5,335 nt of DNA from Chitinophagaceae bacterium (GTDB lineage Bacteria > Bacteroidota > Bacteroidia > Chitinophagales > Chitinophagaceae), in the NCBI GenBank assembly GCA_003456175.1, contig DMPB01000050.1:2369-7703 (forward strand), given 5' to 3'. Positions 1 through 4,470 of this stretch are shown piece by piece (positions within the stretch are counted from its first letter, which is position 1; each line of letters starts with the position of its first letter). The notes below the pieces were generated by a model, which worked only from the letters and a program-made list of their open reading frames with translations, was not told where the DNA came from and did no database searches. A program made the position numbers and the translations under genes.

Positions 1-1209
1 CTAATCATATTTGATGAGCTTACCCATTTCAGCAAGTTTCAGTTCTTCTATATGCTCACTCGTAACCGTTCAACGTGTGGGGTGAAGCCATACGTTAGAG
101 CTACTTGTAACCCCGACCCCGATAGTTGGCTTGCTGATTTTTTAGAATGGTGGATTGAGCAGGATAGCAAAAGCCCAAATTTTGGATTTCCAATACCTGA
201 ACGTGCAGGAAAGCTTCGGTATATGCTGAAGTATAATGACGACATTATTTGGGGTGACAGTAAAGCTGAAGTATACAACCTTGTGCCTAGTGATTATTGG
301 GCTCAACTACCGCCAGGTGTGAACCCTGCTGATTTAATCAAATCAGTAACATTCATACCAGGTTCTATCTATCAAAACAGGGAGCTTCTGAAGGTGAACC
401 CCGAATACTTGGGTAACCTCATGAGCCAAGATGAACAAACCAAAAGCCAATTGTTATTTGGTAACTGGAAAATACGCAGTGACGGTAGTAGCTTATTTAA
501 AGCGGTTCCCATCCAAGATTTGTTTACCAACTATGCACCCATTAGCGAGGCACGTTGTATTACCTGTGATGCAGCTAGGTATGGCAATGACCTTGCAGTA
601 ATATTTGTTTGGCGTGGTTGGCATGTGATTAAGATTATCATATTCACGAAAAGTGATGATACCGAACTGTTTATGGCCATTGAACAGGAGCGTAAACGTT
701 ATTCAATACCTGTTTCTAAAGTAGTTGTAGACCAACAAGGGGTAGGAGATGGGCTAGTAAAACTTGGTCGTTATCGTGGCTTCAATGGTGGCGCAAGACC
801 ATTGCCTGATCCGAAAACGCGTATTGTTGAAAACTATGAAGACTTAAAAACTCAATGTTTTTACAGGTCGGCTCAGAGGGTTAATGATAATTATGTAGCC
901 ATATCAATCAGCAATGAAACAGTTGTTGTGGATGGAGTTCATACAGCCAAGTTTAAACTAAAAGGTAAGCTAGTAGAAGTTAAAGACTTGATAGCCCAAG
1001 ACCTGAGAGCTATTAAACGTATTGACCCCGATTTGAATAAGAAAATGCGTATCAATAAAAAAGATGAACAACGCAAAATACTAGGCCGCTCACCAGACTT
1101 CGCAGATACACTTTCAATGCGTGAAGTAATTGAATTGGATGGTAACGGTCTTGCTGTATCTGAATCAACAGCTGATGAAAATTCTCTTTTAGATAGCCTC
1201 GACTTCTAG
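1..1209 (+). CDS. terL: Phage terminase large subunit, C-terminal 402 residues (5' truncated)
   Basis: This is the packaging motor: its ATPase translocates phage DNA into the prohead and its nuclease cuts the concatemer. The reading frame is open from base 1, so the gene starts upstream; the ATG at 52 is internal. Visible residues begin with a Walker B strand, LIIFDE, with the Asp-Glu pair at residues 5-6. A TCNPD coupling motif (T/S-x-N-P type) follows at 35-39, then the rest of the ATPase domain. The RNase H-fold nuclease supplies acidic residues in CDAARYGNDLA (Asp190), VVVDQQGVGDG (Asp244) and SPDFADTL (Asp366 and Asp369), in the order expected of terminases. The acidic C-terminus ends in LDSLDF. 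Only the Walker A region is missing, because of the window edge. No frameshift or lost catalytic residue is seen. Identity is very secure; the subfamily and packaging mode (cos or pac) cannot be told from this fragment. Confidence 0.95.
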   Translation, partial: LIIFDELTHFSKFQFFYMLTRNRSTCGVKPYVRATCNPDPDSWLADFLEWWIEQDSKSPNFGFPIPERAGKLRYMLKYNDDIIWGDSKAEVYNLVPSDYWAQLPPGVNPADLIKSVTFIPGSIYQNRELLKVNPEYLGNLMSQDEQTKSQLLFGNWKIRSDGSSLFKAVPIQDLFTNYAPISEARCITCDAARYGNDLAVIFVWRGWHVIKIIIFTKSDDTELFMAIEQERKRYSIPVSKVVVDQQGVGDGLVKLGRYRGFNGGARPLPDPKTRIVENYEDLKTQCFYRSAQRVNDNYVAISISNETVVVDGVHTAKFKLKGKLVEVKDLIAQDLRAIKRIDPDLNKKMRINKKDEQRKILGRSPDFADTLSMREVIELDGNGLAVSESTADENSLLDSLDF

Positions 1210-1210
1210 C

Positions 1211-1242
1211 AAAAACGCCCGTTGCTGGTGAGGCAACGGGCG
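1211..1242 (-). terminator. Perfect 10-bp GC-rich hairpin after terL, terminator-like on the minus strand
   Basis: The arms CGCCCGTTGC (1216-1225) and GCAACGGGCG (1233-1242) are perfectly complementary around a 7-base loop. On the + strand the hairpin starts 6 bases after the terL stop codon but is followed by GGCAACC, not by a U tract. It is instead preceded by AAAAA (1211-1215). Read on the minus strand, the hairpin is followed directly by TTTTT, the layout of an intrinsic terminator. It could stop antisense transcripts entering terL, or act on the + strand as an RNA-stability, processing or pause element that separates terL from the next operon. The inverted repeat is certain; its function is inference. 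Confidence 0.5.
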
Positions 1243-1335
1243 GGCAACCAAATACTACTAACCCATGTAGTGGGTGCAATGTAGTTAATTTAATTACTTT
1301 TATATCAAATTAGCAACATTAAAATTATAAAAACC
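1243..1335 (+). other. AT-rich leader upstream of the 214-residue gene
   Basis: This is the remainder of the only intergenic gap. It holds a weak alternative hairpin (ACCCA at 1261-1265 with TGGGT at 1271-1275) and then about 50 bases of very AT-rich sequence up to the ATG at 1336. The last bases, TTATAAAAACC, are A-rich with no Shine-Dalgarno sequence, as is common for Bacteroidota genes. The nearest thing to a Bacteroidota -7 box (TAnnTTTG) is TACTTTTA at 1295-1302, but no good -33 TTTG partner is seen. A promoter is therefore possible but not shown. Confidence 0.25.
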
Positions 1336-1980
1336 ATGAGCCCAAAAGTATTAGAAGCCGCACAGGCAGTGATTCAAAGCCTAGAATCGACTAAGGATGC
1401 TATTCTTGTTATTTGTGAAGATGAACAAATGCTGTTCGCAGTAGCTAATCGTTGCGACATACAGCTAAAGCAAATGGCCAATAGCATCCGACACCAATTC
1501 GGATTAAAGGTGGAAGCCAACACCACGCCAATTCACTTTGAACCGTTAACGCAATTAGAGGGTAGAGATTTAACAGTGCTTGCTACAAGTGAGAAAGTTG
1601 ACACAGAACCAACTAACGATGAACTTGAAACCTTGAAAGAAAAGGTGTTAGCACTAGAGAAAAGCTTTAGAGGTAATTCTAAAAACGAAACACTGTTGAG
1701 CCGCATTAAGACCAACGAAGATGTATTAGCAATTAGAGGTTTAGCGAAAAAATGGAAGGTTTCAGATTTTGAAAGCGTTGCTATTGACATTGCCCTCATT
1801 GAAGATATCCGCAACCGTATTTATGCGGATGACCTTGTAAAGGAGGGAGATGTTTCAGCGCTGATTGCATTAATCAATCAAGCGGATACAAAGGAGAAAG
1901 TTCTTGAGTTAACCGCAGGGAACGAAAATGAAAAAGTACAAAAAGCGGCCATGGATCGTGTAATTGAATTAGGAGAATAG
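1336..1980 (+). CDS. Unrecognised phage protein with a short coiled coil (214 aa)
   Basis: I do not recognise the family. The protein is hydrophilic, with no signal peptide or membrane segment, and looks mostly helical. The N-terminal 60 residues look like a helix, a strand (AILVICEDE, 22-30) and another helix. A Thr/Glu-rich linker at about 84-93 leads to a heptad-like stretch (DELETLKEKVLALEKS, 95-110) that could form a short coiled coil. The C-terminal 45 residues are two helices with a pattern (DVSALIALI, then KVQKAAMDRVIELGE) that resembles helical C-terminal units in other phage morphogenesis proteins; this is a weak impression. The start ATG at 1336 is the first in the frame after the intergenic hairpin and has an A-rich leader. 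The gene ends one base before the chaperone start, so the two are probably cotranscribed. A scaffold, connector or tail-assembly role is possible from position only. Confidence 0.85.
   Translation: MSPKVLEAAQAVIQSLESTKDAILVICEDEQMLFAVANRCDIQLKQMANSIRHQFGLKVEANTTPIHFEPLTQLEGRDLTVLATSEKVDTEPTNDELETLKEKVLALEKSFRGNSKNETLLSRIKTNEDVLAIRGLAKKWKVSDFESVAIDIALIEDIRNRIYADDLVKEGDVSALIALINQADTKEKVLELTAGNENEKVQKAAMDRVIELGE
1971..1976 (+). promoter_or_regulatory. Shine-Dalgarno sequence AGGAGA for the chaperone gene
   Basis: AGGAGA lies 5-6 bases upstream of the ATG at 1982, inside the last codons of the upstream gene. It is the only start in the window with a well-placed, strong Shine-Dalgarno sequence; the others depend on A-rich leaders or on stop-start overlaps. 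It fixes the chaperone start and suggests this gene is meant to be translated well above its neighbours, as expected for a chaperone made in many copies. Confidence 0.65.
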
Positions 1981-1981
1981 C

Positions 1982-2662
1982 ATGCAACTAAACATCAACA
2001 ATACAATTGTATCAATACCTACCACGCTGGCCGAGATTACTCTTGGCCAGCGTATTGCATTTTTCGAGCAATACGGAAAAGCATTGGATGCCAAGCTCAA
2101 GAACATTCAAGCTACTGAAGAGGATGAACTGAAACTGATTGCTTTAGATATGCTTGCCGATGAAAGAGCTATTGCAACCCTTGCATTCTACAGTGGCTTA
2201 ACGGTTGAAGAAGTTACCAAATATGTACCGGCAGAATACGTACTTATTATTGATGCTGTTATACAAGATTTGTTGACACAAGAAGAAACAACGCTCACTG
2301 CTGAAAGAACCATCGTTTTTGATAATGAAGAATGGCACTTACAACCAACAGTAATCAGCCGTTCGCATCCATTAACAGCGGGTGAGTATGTAGATGCTAA
2401 ACAGATTATCAAAGACCTCATTACCGAAGAACGTAGCAGCTATGAAGTGTTGCATCGACTGGCTTGTATCTTTTTACGTAAGTACCAAGAACCATACAAT
2501 CCTTTATTCGTAGAGGCTGAAAATGAGCGGTATCAAAAGCTATTACAACTACCACTCGATGCCGCCTTACAGGTAGGTTTTTTTTTGAACAATTGGATTC
2601 AAGCATTCAAGACACATTCAGCTGCTTTAAATCTTCCAGAGGTAAGTCAGGAAGAAACCTAA
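1982..2662 (+). CDS. Tail assembly chaperone-like protein, 0-frame product (226 aa, lambda G-like)
   Basis: This is the probable short form of the tail assembly chaperone, which coats the tape-measure protein and recruits tail-tube subunits in the cytoplasm. The N-terminus has a beta strand followed by IVSIPTTLAEITLGQRI (9-25), a pattern I associate with Bacteroidota phage chaperone-like proteins. Later blocks fit the same family: LTAGEYVD (131-138) and LACIFLRKYQEPYNPL (160-175), within an otherwise helical, acidic protein. The start is set by AGGAGA and lies one base after the upstream stop. Near its end it reads GGT TTT TTT TTG through a nine-T run, and a second open frame (-1) overlaps here and continues to 2868. 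That is the arrangement of G and GT genes in lambda-like phages. If there is no slip, translation ends at 2660-2662 with VSQEET. The family call rests on sequence pattern plus the frameshift architecture, without any search. Confidence 0.8.
   Translation: MQLNINNTIVSIPTTLAEITLGQRIAFFEQYGKALDAKLKNIQATEEDELKLIALDMLADERAIATLAFYSGLTVEEVTKYVPAEYVLIIDAVIQDLLTQEETTLTAERTIVFDNEEWHLQPTVISRSHPLTAGEYVDAKQIIKDLITEERSSYEVLHRLACIFLRKYQEPYNPLFVEAENERYQKLLQLPLDAALQVGFFLNNWIQAFKTHSAALNLPEVSQEET
2024..2053 (+). promoter_or_regulatory. Strong 13-bp intragenic hairpin with tetraloop in the chaperone 5' end
   Basis: ACGCTGGCCGAGA (2024-2036) pairs with TCTTGGCCAGCGT (2041-2053) around the loop TTAC. Twelve of the pairs are Watson-Crick and one is G-U. 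It starts 42 bases after the start codon and is followed, six bases later, by TTTTT (2060-2064). It encodes TLAEITLGQR, the conserved block of the protein. In the mRNA it could slow ribosomes or, when translation is poor, act as an attenuator for the downstream tail genes. The structure is seen directly; the role is inference. Confidence 0.5.
2578..2587 (+). promoter_or_regulatory. T9G slippery site for a -1 frameshift in the chaperone gene
   Basis: Nine T bases (2578-2586) followed by G contain both T TTT TTT and T TTT TTG heptamers in the right phase. In the 0 frame the codons are TTT (2579), TTT (2582) and TTG (2585). A tandem one-base backward slip keeps the tRNAs paired and moves ribosomes into the frame that is open from 2527 to 2868. 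AGGTAGG lies immediately upstream (2571-2577) but is too close to be a classic Shine-Dalgarno stimulator. No strong stem lies 5-9 bases downstream; the nearest is a 6-bp stem at 2632-2655. RNA polymerase slippage on T9 is an alternative route to the same products. Confidence 0.72.
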
Positions 2663-2868
2663 CAGAACATTTCGACTTATGGGGTTGGGTACACTTCTTA
2701 ACAGCCATCGCAAGAACAAAAGTTTTTGATGTTCCTGGTAGCAAAAGAAACAGTATCGACTGCGTAAGAATGGCTAAAGCTTTTGACGTATTCATTTTCA
2801 CATCAGAGGAAAAAGATTTCAACGAATCACTTAACGCCGATATGGAGGCCAAATACAAAAACAAATGA
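2584..2868 (+). CDS. -1 frame extension of the tail assembly chaperone (T-like part of a 295-aa fusion)
   Basis: This frame is open from 2527 and has no ATG start. Its only early start-like codon is a TTG at 2593 with no ribosome binding site. After a slip on the T9 run, translation would continue here and give a 295-residue fusion with the first ~201 residues of the chaperone. The extension has a hydrophobic, aromatic block LWGWVHFLTAIA (Trp at fusion residues 234 and 236), then MAKAFDVFIFTSEEKDF and a charged Lys-rich end. This resembles the second-frame domain of other phage chaperone pairs, which binds the tape measure or tail tube. Its stop overlaps the next start as ATGA (2865-2868), which argues that the frame is really translated. 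Alternatives are independent initiation at the TTG, or a homopolymer sequencing error that splits a single gene. Confidence 0.78.
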   Translation, partial: FEQLDSSIQDTFSCFKSSRGKSGRNLTEHFDLWGWVHFLTAIARTKVFDVPGSKRNSIDCVRMAKAFDVFIFTSEEKDFNESLNADMEAKYKNK

Positions 2869-3470
2869 GCATAGCATCATTAGAAGCCGCTTTCAAAGCG
2901 GTACTTGGGTATCACCCAGAAATAAGAAATCGCTTCTATTTCTTTCCAAAGCATTTGCAAGAACTCAATGCAAGTGACTTTGAACAAAGTTTCAGTACAG
3001 GTCACAATCAAAATCCCGTTGACGGCCCAATTGCAGCCATGCTTCCACCCATTTCATTTGGTAGCCCATCCTATAATGGGAATGGATTTCACCGCTATAT
3101 ATGCATTCTTTACTTCTTGCGTACAAGCTTTAACAATGAGCAAGGAGAGGTGAAAGATCCAGACATAAGCGGGTTAAGTAAAGTAAGATTGCATCACGAT
3201 TGGGACCACATGAAAACCATTGCAAAATCTACTTTCTACACCCTAGATAAATGGTTCAAAGAAGGTAACAATGAAATGGGGTTGCCGCTTGTTAACTCCA
3301 TCCATTTCACACCAAATTCGGAGGTTACTTATTCGCCTGTTAGCATGCAGGGCAATTATGCTTGGAGTGGCGTTAAAGCGGTGTGCCAAATCAATTTAAA
3401 CGAAGGCTGTGAAACTGTTAACTACAGCGAAGAAATTATCAATCAACTTATTAACAACCATTCACTATGA
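2865..3470 (+). CDS. Phage protein, possible tail-completion or tail-terminator type (201 aa)
   Basis: Not firmly recognised. The protein is soluble, with no signal peptide or membrane helix. Visible blocks are an N-terminal helix with an aromatic stretch (RFYFFPKH, 23-30), a proline-flanked strand PIAAMLPPISF (55-65), a strand YICILYFLR (78-86), a helix around Trp113 (WDHMKTIAKSTFYTLDKW, 113-130), and a C-terminal strand SGVKAVCQINL (168-178). An alpha/beta fold of about this size, placed just after the chaperone, would fit a tail-terminator or tail-completion protein. That is inference from layout and pattern only. The start ATG overlaps the stop of the frameshift frame as ATGA, so translation is probably coupled to ribosomes that have made the 295-residue fusion. 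A GGAGG at 2844-2848 is 16 bases upstream, too far to be a normal ribosome binding site. Confidence 0.88.
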   Translation: MSIASLEAAFKAVLGYHPEIRNRFYFFPKHLQELNASDFEQSFSTGHNQNPVDGPIAAMLPPISFGSPSYNGNGFHRYICILYFLRTSFNNEQGEVKDPDISGLSKVRLHHDWDHMKTIAKSTFYTLDKWFKEGNNEMGLPLVNSIHFTPNSEVTYSPVSMQGNYAWSGVKAVCQINLNEGCETVNYSEEIINQLINNHSL

Positions 3471-3763
3471 CAGACCTACCTATGCCACAAGCTATTCACG
3501 AGCCACAAAATGTACAACAATGGATTTATCCTAAAGGAGAGTTTGACCCCAAAAAGTATAGGGTATTGCCAAGTCAATACAACATACATTGTTCAAGTGA
3601 GGAGCAATATCAACAAATGACAGCTCATGCCAAAAAGCTACAATTAAAGCATCCTACATGGCCACTCAACAAACGGATGAGAAAAGTTTTTGAAGCATTT
3701 CCCTCAGTTAAAATATCACTTCAACATGAACTACATAGACCTAGTTCGGATGTTTCCGAATGA
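3467..3763 (+). CDS. Small unrecognised phage protein (98 aa)
   Basis: I do not recognise this gene. It starts in an ATGA overlap with the previous stop (3467-3470), has no Shine-Dalgarno sequence, and is probably made by termination-reinitiation. The product is hydrophilic, with a Pro/Gln-rich N-terminus, an aromatic segment WIYPKGEFDPKKYRVLP (19-35), and a basic stretch HPTWPLNKRMRKVFEAFP (62-79) that could be a helix. The last 13 codons are read in a second frame by the next gene. A 6-bp hairpin (3745-3760) sits directly before its stop. Its place between a putative completion protein and a CxxC protein suggests a small tail or neck accessory, but no function is assigned. Confidence 0.72.
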   Translation: MTDLPMPQAIHEPQNVQQWIYPKGEFDPKKYRVLPSQYNIHCSSEEQYQQMTAHAKKLQLKHPTWPLNKRMRKVFEAFPSVKISLQHELHRPSSDVSE

Positions 3764-3986
3764 TGTAAAAGAACATATTTTATCACGTAACATGATTGCA
3801 TTAGCAGGTAGCAATGAGGAGTACTTACGCTACCTGTTTGACGTTTGGTACCTATACATTGAACCGCAAGGTGAAAAAAAATGGGAGTGCCCTTTATGTA
3901 GACAAAACGTGTTGAAATACTACATCGAACTACAGCCAATCATCATCGAAGAACAAAAGCAACAAAAACTACTCCATGCCTTATAA
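3726..3986 (+). CDS. Small CxxC protein in the tail gene cluster (86 aa)
   Basis: The frame can be read from a TTG at 3690, an ATG at 3726 or an ATG at 3750. I chose 3726, the first ATG, which overlaps the previous gene by 38 bases; none of the three has a clear ribosome binding site. The protein has a helical N-terminal half with SNEEYLRYLFDVWYLYIEP (29-47) and then WECPLCRQNVLKYYIELQP. The pair Cys55-x2-Cys58 is the only CxxC, so metal binding would need a dimer, a partner protein or His/Cys from elsewhere. Short CxxC proteins at this position are something I associate with tail modules of Bacteroidota phages, but I cannot name the family. The end overlaps the next gene by 11 bases. Confidence 0.75.
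   Translation: MNYIDLVRMFPNDVKEHILSRNMIALAGSNEEYLRYLFDVWYLYIEPQGEKKWECPLCRQNVLKYYIELQPIIIEEQKQQKLLHAL
3745..3760 (+). repeat. Small perfect inverted repeat at a gene overlap
   Basis: TTCGGA (3745-3750) and TCCGAA (3755-3760) are perfect inverted copies around the loop TGTT, immediately before the TGA stop at 3761-3763. The stem includes the A of the alternative ATG at 3750, which would hide that start and slightly favours 3726. It is short enough to be chance. Confidence 0.35.
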
Positions 3987-4470
3987 ACTAAGTGAAGCCG
4001 TTAAAGAAGCAATGGAAGTAATGAACCTAGCTATTGCGGAGGAGTTTTCCGCCCAAGGTCATACGCTAACTGGTGCAGCCGAGCGTTCACTTGCTTTCAA
4101 AATTAAAGAGCTCAACAATAGGGTAACGGCAGAAGGATTGGCGATTGCCTTCATGAAAAAACTAAATGATGGCATCCCACCGGATGAAGTAAAAGTAGAT
4201 AGCAAATACCTAGATGAGTTAACCAAGTATGTCAACTTACGTATGGGTATTTACGGCCGTAAAGCAGTGCAAGTAGCTTATAGAATTGCATTAAAACATA
4301 AGCGTGAAGGTGTTCCTACTGCTGATAGTTCAAGGTTTAGTAAAACGGGAGAGCGAACGCATTTTATCAATAAGGCTTCGAATGATTCACAAGTGGACAA
4401 GGTAATGTCTACGGGTATTGATACTAACATGGATCAATTCTTTTCACAACAAAAAAGCGAAAAAATTTAA
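3976..4470 (+). CDS. Conserved phage protein, possible head-tail connector or tail component (164 aa)
   Basis: This resembles a small protein common in Bacteroidota phage structural clusters. Visible blocks are a helical N-terminus, GAAERSLAFKIKEL (33-46), a YLDELTKYVNLRMG helix (78-91), RKAVQVAYRIALKHKREGVPT (95-115; a basic helix ending in Gly-Val-Pro-Thr), and RFSKTGERTHFI (120-131). The rest is a polar, acidic tail that is probably disordered. Its size and the pattern of a basic helix followed by a Ser/Phe/Thr-Gly loop could fit an HK97 gp10-like connector or tail-completion fold, but this is a guess that needs a profile search. The start at 3976 overlaps the CxxC gene by 11 bases and lacks a Shine-Dalgarno sequence. 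The end makes a TAATG junction with the next gene, pointing to coupled translation. Confidence 0.87.
   Translation: MPYKLSEAVKEAMEVMNLAIAEEFSAQGHTLTGAAERSLAFKIKELNNRVTAEGLAIAFMKKLNDGIPPDEVKVDSKYLDELTKYVNLRMGIYGRKAVQVAYRIALKHKREGVPTADSSRFSKTGERTHFINKASNDSQVDKVMSTGIDTNMDQFFSQQKSEKI

Noticed and set aside
1243..1335. Bacteroidota-type promoter in the intergenic leader
   Set aside because: TACTTTTA at 1295-1302 is close to the -7 consensus, but no -33 TTTG element is found at the right distance, so I do not call a promoter.
1533..1814. Minus-strand open frames here and at 48-278, 1052-1279, 2188-2421, 2421-2606, 2607-2864 and 3721-3939
   Set aside because: All lie opposite convincing + strand genes, lack ribosome binding sites, and have low-complexity or Cys/Ser-rich translations typical of antisense shadows.
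2593..2868. Independent small gene starting at TTG 2593
   Set aside because: There is no ribosome binding site, the start is a rare TTG inside another gene, and the frame is open upstream past the slippery run. A frameshift extension explains it better.
3660..3763. Frameshift joining the 98-residue gene to the CxxC gene
   Set aside because: It would need a +1 shift and no shift-prone site is visible; an ordinary gene overlap with an internal ATG is sufficient.
3803..3838. Inverted repeat AGCAGGTAGC / GCTACCTGTT with a 16-base loop in the CxxC gene
   Set aside because: The stem is moderate, the loop is long and the repeat is within coding sequence; chance is an adequate explanation without conservation data.
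3874..3881. A8 run in the CxxC gene as a second slippery or phase-variable site
   Set aside because: The -1 frame reaches a stop within seven codons (TAG at 3899-3901), and the 0 frame continues with the CPLC motif, so no meaningful shifted product is expected.
4250..4263. 14-bp perfect palindrome TTTACGGCCGTAAA in the 164-residue gene
   Set aside because: One perfect palindrome of this length is not surprising in 5 kb, it has no loop for an RNA hairpin, and it lies mid-gene with no second copy seen.
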